Program-made: the position numbers and the translations under genes
Shown: positions 46,801-58,474 of the stretch, piece after piece
Layout: each line of letters starts with the position of its first letter
Position numbering within the stretch: the stretch's first letter is position 1
Notes under the pieces: model-generated
The model's database searches: none
The model's input: only the letters and a program-made list of their open reading frames with translations
Told to the model about the DNA's origin: nothing
DNA from: Polia nebulosa
Lineage: Eukaryota > Arthropoda > Insecta > Lepidoptera > Noctuidae
Direction of reading: 5' to 3'
NCBI GenBank assembly: GCA_951329385.1
Contig: OX589604.1
Location: forward strand, 29,078,829-29,142,828
Length of the DNA: 64,000 nucleotides

Positions 46801-47879
46801 ATATACACAATCATTGAAATCAAGCGTCCCATTGCAGCATTCTAAACATCTTTTGACGAAGCTAAGATATAGATAAGATAGAAGTAAATTTTTGGAGAAA
46901 AACTCAAAACGGACTTGTCGTAAATAAAAAACATCCTTGGTATATACAAGTGCAAGGACAATTACATATTATCGGTACAAAAAAAAATGTATTTTCGGAA
47001 TAAGGTCTGGATGCGACAAAAACATCAAAGTCGAAATTATAGAAAGATGACCAATATTTCTGAAATGGAACTAAAATTAGAACATTTTTATAAAACATGC
47101 ATGTTACCTGAGCTATGCAATTCCAGACATGTTCTAACTATGTAAATTAGAAATTTAAGCGATTAAAAATAAATGTTATTTAATTTTGACTATTTTTAAT
47201 TACTTTGAAAAAAACTTATGGTATTTATCATACCTACCTACATACCTACCTGCATACTTACCTACTTATCCTACCTATACCTACCTATCTTATATTTATA
47301 CAAACCTTGTCCTGAGAATCACGAACACAACAAAAAAAGAATTATGCAATTTGGTGAAGTCCTTCGAAAGATATACGCATACCTACATTTCGGCGATTCA
47401 TTCTTATATAGATGCATAATAACTAAGAAAGTGGTAATACAAGGAGAAAGCTACCTATTATAAGATTTTAAAATGGCACAGCGTAAACTTACTACCAAGC
47501 CAATGTACCTACAGAACCCTCAGTGCAAAGGTGACTCGCACTTGACTAGTTTTTTGTAGCTCTACTGCTACTAAACCGACTCTAAACCACTGCATAAATT
47601 CTACAATTTATGTAGTGGTTTAGAATCGATTTTTCTAACCTATGTATACCATATGTATGTATACCTAGGTACTTGCATATACCTACAACCTACATAATTA
47701 CCTACATGCGCAAACGGCTGTCACATAACATACATACACTAAAACTATAAAACGCAAACTTACTACAAAACTAATTGGCGGAACCCACAGCGCAAAGTTG
47801 GCTCGCATTTGACTAGTATTTTATAGAAGTAGGTAGGTAAAATAAAATAGTGTGCACGGCTAGACATCACCTATACCGT
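46801..47879. other. AT-rich, mostly unassigned
   Basis: Holds a tacctacctaca microsatellite-like tract (47225-47290) and an inverted pair aaaccactgcataaattcta / gaatttat... around 47580-47630. No gene recognised. Confidence 0.45.
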
Positions 47880-47943
47880 CCAGTATAAGCTGATCTCGCA
47901 TTTTATAGGCTTTCCGCACACTGAGAGGTCAGCTTATACTGGA
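47880..47943. repeat. 62-nt palindromic hairpin, copy B
   Basis: ccagtataagctgatctcgc and gagaggtcagcttatactgg. The stem arms match copy A (45891-45955) better than the centre does. Confidence 0.85.
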
Positions 47944-48909
47944 AACTGATCGTTTATAGATACATTGAAATTGTATTTGCGATATAATATATAATTTTAT
48001 ATTCATAAAATGACAAGTTAAAATTAAATTTGATTGATAATTTTATTTCTTAGTACTCGTCCGATAATAGTGTAGTTTACTCTAACGAAATCGCTTCGAC
48101 CTCAAGGCCGCGCGTGTCGCGTCTCTGCGAGCAAAAGTGTGCGAGCGAGATAAAGAGTGCAGTGGCACGCGGGGAAGTGGGGGCGAAATTAGAATTTGAG
48201 CTGAGATGGTGTAGGCTCTTAAGTACCAGAATGAGAAGCCGTCTTGTACGCGAAATTAGATCACATAGACAAAATGAGAAGCCGATACGTCATCGTTACG
48301 TTCGTCAAGGTCACTCACACATTTTAACGATTCTGCTTCATTTAATGTACAATGACGTTCCGTCTATAACCTTTCATAGTCTAAGTATTTGGTACGGAAT
48401 CCTTAATGTGCGACATCCAATACGCACTTGGCCATTTTTTTGAAGTCGGTTAAAAATTGTGCTTACCAATTTTTAACCGACTAACCTTTCTAACCTTTGG
48501 TCTATTTCATAATTGGGGTCAGATTATTGTAGTAGTACTATTACTAGGCTCCAAGCAACTATTTGCTTGGAGTCTAGGGCCTATTTATGTACATAATATG
48601 ACATACTTAGTGTCAAAGAACACTATCTTTCCATTTCGTCATAGTTGTTATAAGTATGTATTATTTATTTCATTGTTTTTGTTTTAAGTAGGTATTCTTT
48701 TTCTCCTACTACTTTAACACACAGTGTATACTTCTCTTTTTTTCTCAAATATCCTTTCGCAGGTATGCTGGAAGAGATTTCATTAGAAATGAGCTACCTT
48801 TGTACATACTTTTTTTTCTGTTTCATTCTTTATGTCACTTTATTTGTGAGTACATTAATTATTAAATAAATAAATAAGATTTTTGATTTTATTTTATTTT
48901 ATATTCTGT
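47944..48909. other. No gene recognised
   Basis: 48070-48330 is less AT-rich (gcgcgtgtcgcgtctctgcg) with an open frame of 109 codons at 48114-48443, but it has no family features and ends in a family E scrap (48420-48432, cacttggccattt). Left unassigned. Confidence 0.4.
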
Positions 48910-49080
48910 AGTTCTATTTTAGCGTTTTTCCCACAAGGTGGACCGATGACCTAGCGAGGGTCGCGGGTCACCGATGGATGCGTGACGCACAGTCGGTCGT
49001 TGTGGTGACATTTGGGGGAGGCCTATGTCCAGCAGTGGACATCTTTCGGCTGAAATGATGATGTAGTGATGATAGTTATT
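48910..49080 (+). mobile_element. RTE-type LINE 3' end
   Basis: cccacaaggtggaccgatga, then gggaggcctatgtccagcag, tggacatctttcggctgaa and a gatgatg tail: the standard 3' end of a lepidopteran RTE-like element. A minus-strand relative starts at about 62210 (tcggtccaccttgtgggagg). Confidence 0.7.
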
Positions 49081-49144
49081 TTCTAAATGTTCAAGACTAT
49101 TTTTAGTAGGTAATGTTCTATGAAAGGTTATCTTTATTAAAAAC

Positions 49145-50750
49145 TAGCTGTCCCGGCGAACTTTGAACCGCCCCAGAATCATGAACATAATATCTGTTCC
49201 ATACAAAATGTATGAGAAAATGAATTTTCTTCTTTACTTTTATTTCCGTGATTTTTTCGATGTTTTAATAGTTATTCTGCTATTCGGGGCGGAGACAAAT
49301 TCAACAAAATGCAGTTATATTGTCATTTTAAAGTAGGTGAACTTGTTGAGGCTGTGGCTGCCATCAATGATGACCTTGAAAATATCAACTAGTGGGCTCA
49401 ATCCTTTGGACTCTTACTAAACCCAACTAAATCTCAAGCGCTCATTATTGGTGGCAAATACATGCTCAACCTACTAGATCACCGGTCGCTCCCACCAGTA
49501 GTGCCCAAATTAAACTCCAAAAGCGCTAAAACCTTGGGCGTCCACATGGAGTCTTAACTCTCTTGGGAGGTTCATATTGCTGATGTGAGTAAGAGGGACT
49601 TCTGCTCCTTTCAGTTTCTTAAACGTCTCCGAAAATTCTTACCATTTCACACTAAGGCTACTCTTGCTCAATCTCTCCTTCTACCGCTCATAGACTATGC
49701 GGATGTCTGTTTCCTAGATGCTATGGAGGTACTCGTACTTTTAAACAATCTTGAACGACTGCAAAATTTGTGCATCCGTTTTATTTTTGGCCTCCGCAAA
49801 TACGACCATGTGTCGGAGTTTCGGACCAGATAGGGTGGCTGCCGATTCAGCGTCGGCGAGATACCCATATTCTATCCCTTTTTTTACTATTCTGCACAAT
49901 CCTATTTCTCCTCAATACCTTCGTGAATGCTTTGAGTACCTCGTTCCGAGAGGTAAACTTTTTCGCACCGCCTCTTCTCTTTTCCTTCGTACTCCGCGTC
50001 ACACTTGCAGCCGCTATAATGGCTGCTTTTAGTAACTGCAGTGCGTCTCTGGAACTCTCTTCCACACTCCCTACGCGACAGCCCTTCTCTGAATGTCTTT
50101 AAGAGGAAAATAAAAGAGCACTTCCTTTCTCAATGACATATTATTAGGGTATATATTGGTGTAAATTTGTATGTATTAGTTTATAGTATTTTGTATGTAT
50201 TTTATATATAACCATATTAGGGCTTATTTAAATAGGTTTATATTGTACACAATCCTACCCTCGAATGTGATCTCACTCTATCACTCAAAGGTTTACTGGG
50301 AGAAAACTCAATTTTGAGTTAAGCTCGCTTTTGTAGATGAACTTTGAAATGACTGTATATGTTAAGATGTGGTGTACAATAAAGAATTAAAAACAAATAA
50401 AGATCATTGGAATCGGTACAGCCGTTCTTGTAACTAACCCAACTTTGTTGACATAATATACTAGCTGACCCGGCAAACTTCGTACCGCCTTAGAATCAAT
50501 AAATTAATCCAGTCTCAAAATATCATCAAATAAGCCGTTCTATACAATATGTTTGAGAAAATGAATTTTCTCTTTTTTTTTCATGAATTTTTCATATTTT
50601 TAATAGTTATTCTGCTATTCGGGGCGGAGACAAATCCAATAAATCAAAGATCATTTAAATCGGTCCCGCCGTTCTTGAGATATAAATGGTGTAACTAACC
50701 CGACTTTGTTTTATATTACTATATATTATTTCTGTATATCGAAGATTTTA
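49145..50750. repeat. Repeat F, split by a LINE insertion
   Basis: Two pieces of repeat F (49145-49335 and 50400-50750) share gttattctgctattcggggc, gaattttct and gccgttcttg. In between, 49346-50395 is an inserted LINE. Confidence 0.65.
49346..50395 (+). mobile_element. Degraded LINE fragment (Jockey/CR1-like)
   Basis: Reads through stops and shifts as EAVAAINDDLENIN, LLLNPTKSQALIIG, KTLGVHME and LPLIDYADVCFLDA, the end of a reverse transcriptase domain and its C-terminal region, then FKRKIKEHFLSQ and an AATAAAGAATTAAAA tail. Several stops: dead. Confidence 0.75.
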
Positions 50751-51097
50751 CATATCTATTTCAAATATGAATGAGTACCCAATTTATTTTCTTTGGATAA
50801 TGTTAGGTAAATGACGTCAAAATCAAATTAAATAAAAAGAGTAAAACATAACAATACATCAGTTAATACATGGAAAAGTAACTCTCTTCACAACGGAATG
50901 ATGAGGGCTTTAGCACGTACATAGTAGGTACTTACAGCCCCAGAATTGATGATTGTCATAATTATTATGTTTATAATAGCTGTGATTGGTACATAAAACT
51001 ACAAATCAACAGTAACAATAACCAATAAAATATCCAAGTTGATCATGATATTTGATAACCAATGAAACAGGCTGTCAAAAATCGAGATTTTATCAGT

Positions 51098-51728
51098 ACC
51101 AAAAACCGGTCAAGTACGAGTCGGACTCGCACGCAAAGGGTTCCGAACAAGTCTTATTTTTGTCAGGTTTTTTTTATAAACTACCTCCTCCTTATAGGTT
51201 TTTTGTGTAATCTAAAAGGAACAACTTTCTGTATTTTTTGCGGGGAGCAAATCGGAAAATTTAAAGAAAGTTTTCCGTACTGCTCCCTTAACCAAAATAC
51301 ATTTATGTTGACGTTAACGTTAACGCTTCGTGCAAAATGTATGGCAACGACGTTTTGCACGAAGCGTTAGACAGAGAACTGTCACATGACTTACGCCCAG
51401 TAATATCGCTGCCATAAATTTTGCACGAAGCGTTAGCGTTAACGTTAACAGAAAAGTATTTTGTCTAAAGGCTCTGTACCGTGTTACATATTTTTTTTTA
51501 AATTTTAAAATATACAATTTTTAAGTTATTTAAGGAAATAGATGTAATATGACCATTCCCCTCCTTATCTCCGAAACTTCTGGAACTAAAATTTTGAAAA
51601 AAAAAAATACAAATGGTCGTTCTTTCCAGAATACAGGAAAACATAGTTTCAAAAAAGACCTCAAAAACAGGCATAATTTGTTCAGAACCCTTTGCGTGCG
51701 AGTCCGACTTGCTCTTGGTCAGTTTTTT
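51098..51728. repeat. Family E repeat with an internal foldback
   Basis: Ends accggtcaagtacgagtcgg and gtgcgagtccgacttgctct. Nested inside (51303-51452) is an inverted repeat with gttaacgttaacgcttcgtg and cacgaagcgttagcgttaac around caaaatgtatggcaacg. Confidence 0.75.
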
Positions 51729-53649
51729 TTTTCATCACATAAATAAATCATTTTTCTTTTCATTTATTTATAACATTCTCAGCCAAATTTGAATGAATAA
51801 TTTTTGATTTTGAACCAGTTTAGTGTAACAGTTTATTCTAGAACTTGATGCCAGCGTATTCGAGGATGCTCTTCCAGAACTGGATGTGATCTTCATCAGG
51901 CGCGTAACCAATAGTCAGGTTGTCAGCAACACTCACGTAGGTCAGGTTAGTCGTGTTAAACTGGGGCCAGGTCACTCCCAGTGATGTATCGGGGGTTGGG
52001 TTTCTGTAAACAAGAAATATATGAAAATAAGTGTTTGTACAAGCTGCAGACCGAAAAAGATTCTATTAAGACCTTAATAGCGTTTGTAGATAACAAATTC
52101 TATTAAGGATTCGGAATTGGGTTGGATTTTAATTAAAGAAGAGGTAGCATATATCAGTCTATATTCTACTTGGAGCATTGCCATATTCGCTACCCAATTG
52201 CTGGATATCACTGCTAGCTAAGACAGAGTGACAGACAACAGAAGTTCAAAAATAAAGAAATACCAGTTGCTCACCCATATTTTGCAAAGTTAGTGAAGAT
52301 TGTAGATATTTGCTGCACCAATGCATATTCTCTACTATTTTTCGTCAAAGTGAAATTCAACGCTTTGGGGTCGAAAATATAAAACAAGTCGTCAAAGTGG
52401 GAAGATCCATTCAGGCCATAGGCAGCGCCAAGCAGACCGTAGAAGTTCCTGCTCGAAAAACTCTCAAACTTGAACAAATACATGCTTCCAACTGCGGGCC
52501 ATCGTCTTATAAACCTATGCACATCGTACACCAGGCTGGCGAAACTGGAATAACTGATAAACTCAGGTATATTGTCAACACTTATAGTTTTATTGCCAAA
52601 ATAGAAATCAATAATCTTTTTCGATAAATCATAAATGACGTCTGTTGCCTTTTTGATCAGTATTTTACTGGGTACCAACAACTCGTTGTACCGGTTATAT
52701 CGCTCTATGTAGAGATAATTAGCGCCCACATAGTATGGCAGCATGATCAAAGTCTCGTACGTGTTGTAACTAAACATTACATCTGCAGTGTTAACATTTC
52801 CACAGTCAAGTGTATCAAATGGATCCTCGTAAATAAACATTTCCTGTCCATATTTTTTTTCGATTACAGGAGTGAATGGCGTAAACTTAAAAATTATATG
52901 TGTTATTTCTTCTGATGCAAATATAAACGAGGTTCTATTAAGCAAAACTTCAACTGGGAGTTCTTGAAGTGAGAGAAGAAGCTCACTGGCGTTATTCGTA
53001 GTGAAATTCAGAGTCCTTCCGAGCCTAAACGCTCTATCCACAGGTTTATACGGAATAAAAGGGTCCATACTGGGTACACCACTTTGTAATATAGCTCTTT
53101 GAAATAAACCTTTCGACATTGGTGAAACCAAATGGTAACCAACTGCTGATGCTCCAGCGCTTTCATCAAATATTGTGATGTTACGGGGTTCCCTCCAAAG
53201 TTTGCAATGTTTTCATTTACCCACTTTAATGCGAGCACTTGGTCTTTCATACCAACATTACCAGGTACATCTGCTGTGCCCAAACATAGGAATCCTAACG
53301 AGTCTAGCCTATAGTTAATAGTAACAACAACAACATTTTTGGCGACCAGAAAATCAGGTCCGTAAATGTCATCATTTCCTGATCCGAATTTAAAACCTCC
53401 TCCATGAATGAAGAACATGACTGGCAGAGTAGTGACGGGGGAAAGAGTTGGAGTGTAAACATTGAGGAACAGACAGTCTTCACTGCCGGGGATGTAAATA
53501 TTGTTGAGAAGATCCACTTGAGGACAGACGGCGCCATGTGCTGTGGCGTTCCTCACGCCTTCCCACGACTCGGGCACTTGCGGGGCCTGTAACAAAACAC
53601 TTAGCTATGAGTTGCTAGACCAGACATTTTACTTAGTTTCAAATAGGCG

Positions 53650-53912
53650 TGTTAGTCCAGTCAAATTAGCGATCAACCTCGGAATAATATGTTAAGCTGA
53701 GCCAATAAAAAATAGAAACTTAGGTAATGATGAAAAACCGATTTTTGTGACCTTTAACCTTGAATAACTTACGACGCAGACACGAGATTTAATGAGTCTT
53801 TTGAGACGACTTTTAGAACGCCAAAATGAAAGTATAATATACGAAAATTCAGCTTATTATCTCCCATTCCGAGGTTGACCCCTTTTTATGCTAATTTGAC
53901 TGGACTACTCGT
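53650..53912. mobile_element. MITE in intron of gene 5
   Basis: Terminal inverted repeats: gttagtccagtcaaattagc with gatcaacctcggaa, and ttccgaggttgacc with gctaatttgactggactac. About 260 bp, no ORF. Confidence 0.82.
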
Positions 53913-54776
53913 ATGTCATTCTTTACACCTTACAGAGTTCTAAATAAAACCTGGTGCAATATTGTGGGTCCTAACTTATAAAAGACTTGAATAGGGAAAA
54001 TAAGAATGAAGCAAACAAACATACAGGATCGCGACAGTTTCCCCCGAAGAGTGTAAGGAAGTATTTATAGATTTATAGTACGTCCACATTCTGTCATACT
54101 TTTGAAAGTATCTAGCCTTATTTTTAAATCTCGCTAATCGTATGCTTGGTATAAATACTAATTACCAGATACTATAAGAAAATTCTCCATAGAAAATATT
54201 TCATTAAGAACCTGCTTCTTCTTCATTTCGAGTTGTTGTACATTTACGTAGTTATACTGTTTGGGCCCCATAAGTGGCCACGTTTATAGCGGCGCCGGAG
54301 GTCTTATTCAGATCTTCGAGGGTGCAGGTGAAATCACATTTGCAAAACTCTAGCATTCTGGTGGAGTGTACCAAAATGTACTATCGTCTGCACCCTCAAC
54401 TATCTTTTTTTTTTTTGAAGATTTTGTTTATCAGTGTCCGGTCAGGTACCACGGCGTATAATATTTAATAATTTATTGTTTGTTTTAAATAATAATAATT
54501 AATATTAATAATTATAATTTTTAATAATAGTAATTTTTTTCGCCCTGCCTCACTGGTGCGGCATTGAGCGGTGACGGGTTAAACTAATGACATGGTTATC
54601 TTTTTACAAATAAGGCCCAAGTTTTCTTAGATTTTTCTTTTTGCTCTTGTCTTCGATCTCGACTGATGGAGGGCAATTGATGACGTTTACGATGAAACCA
54701 GCAAGCCCAGAAGATTCATGTTCTCTTTAGTTTTGAAGGTATGTACTTATCATGAGAATAATTAGAATCTATTCAC
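53913..54776. other. Remainder of intron 2 of gene 5
   Basis: AT-rich; 54266-54420 carries an unassigned GC-richer repeat scrap (gtggccacgtttatagcggc, gagggtgcaggtga) and taataat tracts. No exon. Confidence 0.4.
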
Positions 54777-55367
54777 CTTAAACCTGAGTGATCCAGTAGG
54801 AGGCTTAGCATATGGAATGCCTTTGAAACTGTAGTAAGTCGATTCGCCGGTAACCGTTTCTAGCAGTTCGCCACGCAACTGCCCTTGAGTTACATTAACA
54901 ATAATATAATCGCAGGAAATCTTTTTTAGCACGCTGTCAAAAAAATGGTAGGTATTAAAAAAAAAGCAAATTAATTAGGCATTAAAAATATTAGAAATAA
55001 AATCATTAGACGTTCATAAAATAGATTTAAATATAGACATCAACTACCTACTTGTCTCTTTTTTTTCATCACTATTATTTTAGCTAATTGCAAATTTAGT
55101 GCAACTTTAATTGGGACTGTTAATACAGTTGGGATGACTAATAGATACAAAAATAATTATTTTATTTTAGTCCGTAAGTTAGATTATCAAAAAATATTTG
55201 ACACGTATTTTTTGCTTTACCAAATCAATAAAAAAACCAGCCAAGTGACCTAATATATAATGAGATGCAAGATTTATATATGGTACTAACTCCAAATCCT
55301 TTAGATTTAAACACACTTTGGTAACTGTGTACTATAGTAAAAAAATTGGTTGCCTGTAAAGTCGGTA

Positions 55368-55560
55368 TACGGGCGAAAGTTTTACGTGACAACGACTTTG
55401 AGTGGTAAAATAATTTTAATGTTGCCCGAGTGGAAGGGACGCGTGCCTCTCACTCGCTCTCATTGTGAGCGCATAACGTGAGCGGAGCGTAACGCAGTTT
55501 CTTGAAGTGTCACCCGGCAAACCAATTTATAAGACGTTGTCACGTCAAAAACATCTTTAA
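55368..55560. mobile_element. MITE between exons 1 and 2 of gene 5
   Basis: Ends ttttacgtgacaacgac and gacgttgtcacgtcaaaa are inverted; the body holds gcccgagtggaagggacgcg and ctcactcgctctcattgtga. About 190 bp; hAT-like in look but unproven. Confidence 0.7.
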
Positions 55561-55626
55561 AGGAACCAGGAAATTCAAACTTACCAGAAAGCAAGTACCT
55601 ATGGCAAAGAATGGAATAGCCCCCAT

Positions 55627-55712
55627 CGTTGCTGACTAGGTTAGATCTTCACTAACCGATCAACTCAACCTATAATTTGGTCAATCAATGACATATCCTT
55701 TTATACTGAGCA
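55627..55712 (-). promoter_or_regulatory. TATA promoter of gene 5
   Basis: Minus-strand TATAAAAGG (55705-55697), about 80 nt upstream of the ATG at 55626; a start near 55675 gives a ~50-nt 5' UTR. The AATGCAGATCATTG element of genes 3 and 4 is absent, fitting separate regulation. Confidence 0.6.
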
Positions 55713-55904
55713 TGAGAGGATCACGCGTGGAATGTAAATATTGGCAAGACACGCGTAACTTAAAAGTAACAGCTGTATTCAGAGACAATATTTAATTTAC
55801 AAATCATTACTCTCTTGCGCTCATTTCAAGTTATTTTGGGGTTTTCGCAAATGTCTTCTTTCACTACCTCTTTATTAGTAGGTATTTACTTCTTTACTAG
55901 TCAC

Positions 55905-56140
55905 TAGCTTCTGCCAGCAGCTTCACCCGTGAGGAATTAGTACTACCCCCGTTATAAACTTTCAACCCGCATTTCACCCTCTCAGGGGTAGAATTTCGAA
56001 AAACTCTTTCTTGGTGGATACTTACTCTTCACATAGAACACACCCTCCAAATTTCATGTCTCTAGGACCAGCGGTTTAGGCTGTGCATTGATATATCAGT
56101 CAGTCAGTCAGGACTTTGAATTTTATATATAGATTTCATT
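55905..56140. repeat. Dispersed repeat
   Basis: gcttctgccagcagcttcac, ccaaatttcatgtctctagg and cagtcagtcagtcaggactt, a pattern common in moth genomes. Related end (gccgctagcagaagcc) at 57611. Confidence 0.55.
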
Positions 56141-56182
56141 CATATTTTTTTGTTATTGATAGGCACGCGTTTGACCACAATC

Positions 56183-56690
56183 TCACCTGATGGTAAGCGA
56201 TGATGTGGTTGACGATGGAGTATGCTTGCTTAGAAGTAACCTATTCACTCTTGACTTAAAGACTCCCAGGTTGTAGCTATCAGGAAATACAGACTTCGGC
56301 AGGGAATTCCACTCCCTAGCTGTACGCACAATGAATGTGTTCTCAAAACGATTTGTGTGTGTGGATGGGATGTTCACCGTGTACCGGTGGCACATCGCCG
56401 TACGTCTTGTGGTCCGCTGATGGAACGGGCTTGGCGGAATCAAATTATGCAATTCTGTCGCACACTCCCCAAAATGTAAGCGATAAAAAATCGACAGGCT
56501 AGCAACTCGGCGTCTATGCTCAAGACTTTGGAGCTTCGACTCAACGAGTCTTATCATTGCCGATGATCCTCTTAATCAATTGACTCAAGGGCATCAAGAT
56601 GGTATCCGGCAGATCCGTCCCAAAGATGAGAGCAGTACTCCATACATGATCGAACTTGCGCTTGATAGAGTTGGAGCAGCTGGCCCGGCG
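56183..56690 (-). mobile_element. LINE C-terminal fragment (Jockey-like)
   Basis: Open for 124 codons: LQSLEHRRRVASLSIFYRLH, TTRRTAMCHRYTV, ENTFIVRTAREWNSLP and FKSRVNRLLLS, the usual end of Jockey-type reverse-transcriptase ORFs. Upstream in other frames: YCSHLWDGSAGYHLDALESI. Broken by frameshifts; joined to an LTR element remnant at about 56690. Confidence 0.8.
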
Positions 56691-57261
56691 TGAAGTACCG
56701 TTTCACCTATGCGAGGATCCCCAAACTTTTTTTGGCTCTGTCGCAGGCTGAACATCACCTGGGTCTGTATCGGGGAATCTCCAAACCGCCTCTGATCCAT
56801 GTCTTGCTGCCGTTGACTCCTTGTGCGAATACCGTCCGTATCGTCCTTTGGTAAAATTGGCATAATTTGTCCCTTACTTCTGACACCAATTTGTTACGAG
56901 CTGGGTATGGGATAAATTATTTTACACTGATTAATTAACCAAATATCCTTTATTATCTTGAAAAATTTATTTACACAAACACTAATTCACTAATAATCAC
57001 TATTCTCTTCGTAATCGCTTGTGTTCGCATCCGTTCGCATCCGTAGTCGAAAACAGACTGACTCACTCGCCGCCCATCCGGCCTATTTATACAGTCATAG
57101 AAGTTTCCAGAACATTGTCGAACTATCCTATGTGGAATATTCTAGAAACATCTTTGAACTTCTATACAGTACCACAATGGAATGTTTTCGAATGTAGTGG
57201 AAACTTCTGGAAACTTCGACCACATTTTCGAACGTTCCAGTGTAATACGGTCGACGTAACA
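56691..57261 (-). mobile_element. LTR retrotransposon remnant: 5' LTR, primer site and gag start
   Basis: Minus-strand LTR at 57261-56892 (370 bp) starts tgttacgtcgacc and ends ctcgtaaca, giving tgttacg/cgtaaca ends. A TATAAATAGG lies inside, with aataaa before the end. Next comes attggtgtcagaag, a primer-binding-site-like tgg start, then an ATG (56863) opening MPILPKDDTDGIRTRSQRQQ, the gag start. Coding stops at about 56690. Gypsy-type is likely. Confidence 0.75.
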
Positions 57262-57640
57262 ATATTATAAAGGCGAAGTTTGTGAGTTGTGTGTTTGTAT
57301 ATTTGTTACTTCTTCACGCTGAAACCGGCTGGTTCAATTTGGATGAAATTTTGTATGTAGATAGCTTATACTTAAACTGGATTAACACTTAGGCTGCTTT
57401 TTATCCTGGTCCACGTGGGTGAAACCGCGGGGCGCAGCTAGTAATATTATAAATTCGAAAGTTTGGATGGCAGGATGGATGCTTGTTAGTCAATCACACC
57501 AGTACGGCTGGACGGATTTGGATGAAATTTGGCACAGCGATAGATTATGGCCTGGAATATCACATATGCTATAATTTACAGTGAGGGAAGTACTGATTTC
57601 ACACATGCGAAGCCGCTAGCAGAAGCCAGGTTTTTAACAT
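57262..57640. repeat. Two adjacent dispersed repeats (Helitron-like scraps)
   Basis: First, 57262-57443: aggcgaagtttgtgagttgt, atttggatgaaattt, gtgaaaccgcggggcgcagc tagt. Second, 57446-57635: ggacggatttggatgaaatt and gcgaagccgctagcag. The ctagt end is typical of non-autonomous Helitrons, but that is inference. Confidence 0.5.
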
Positions 57641-58474
57641 GAGAGTAAAAATGAAGAAGGAAAGAAAACGGCACCAAGTCATTCCAAATTGTGATAATAT
57701 TGAACTTACAGGCGCTTCAATACATCATTGTTAAATTAATTGGCTTTAGTGTCTGAATGCGACAGTAATACCTATATGAAAAATAACTTCAGTACCGAAA
57801 ACGTGCTCTATATTTAAACAACAATTGTTTTAGCAGAATATTAATTTTATTGTTTAGTTATGAATTTTGATTAACTAATGTAAGTATGACAATGGCAATT
57901 CTGAAGGTCGATGTGTTGAAAACAACTGGTTTGCTTGGCAGAAGTAATTCGGTATCCGAAATGAACAATTCCATAATTATTATAAAAAGCTTTAATTTAT
58001 TTTAGTTTATGTAGTTATTAGTAATAGCAATCTCTAGTATTAACTTAATCCCAAATTATTTATAACAAATAAAATTACATACAAAATAATTATAAAATTA
58101 TAACTCTACAGACAGTGTATTAAAATTAACGTAAAAAGCAAGAATTAAATATTTGCTAAACAACAATTGCATTCAATAGCAATTCTCATAGAAATAATGT
58201 CTCAATACTTAATAGGAACTTGTCACTGATAGTTGTCTCACTAATTTTATGCCAATGCCATGTTACCTCTTAATAATAAGTGGGTTTCCAGCCCGACTTC
58301 GCCCACTGCTGGGAACAGGCCTCTCTTTTCCTGTGCCAATCTCCACCCTTCAGTGCCAGCCACATTCAGGTTCTACCCGTGATGGCAGCATTATCTGCCC
58401 ATCTCGTCAAAAGTAGGATACATGACAAAATTTATGGGAGCCAGCAAAATCTTCTGTGTTTCAGAGCCAGTCTT
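57641..58474. other. AT-rich spacer with one SINE C scrap
   Basis: 58285-58390 has cgcccactgctgggaacagg and cctctcttttcctgtgcc, the SINE C 3' region reversed. Nothing else recognised. Confidence 0.5.

Larger units (their letters stand above)
51838..55626 (-). pseudogene. Carboxylesterase gene 5 (secreted type), one-base frameshift
   Basis: Most divergent member. Exons: 55626-55585 (MGAIPFFAIGTCFL, signal-peptide-like), 54920-54777 (ISCDYIIVNVTQGQLRGELL to LRFK), 53586-52275 and 52003-51838 (NPTPDTSLGVTWP to AGIKF, TAG). The first intron is only in frame if splicing uses the AAG at 54921; the better-looking acceptor (ttttttgacag, exon at 54933) is out of phase. In exon 3 the frame breaks at about 53184: after NFGGN the bases read ccccgtaac where ccccc would give NPRNIT. 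Right after the break the nucleophile elbow reads FDESAGAS, with Asp for the first Gly of G-x-S-x-G. Glu (NTYETL) and His (SSHFDD) are kept, as is HGGG. Either a young pseudogene or a real gene hit by a homopolymer error; the Gly-to-Asp change is separate and argues for altered or lost activity. Confidence 0.82.

Noticed and set aside
48114..48443. Possible small protein gene of 109 codons
   Set aside because: No splice structure, no family features, and its 3' end runs into a dispersed repeat.
55430..55520. tRNA-like gcccgagtggaagg string
   Set aside because: Lies within a MITE with inverted ends at 55368-55560 and has no B box.
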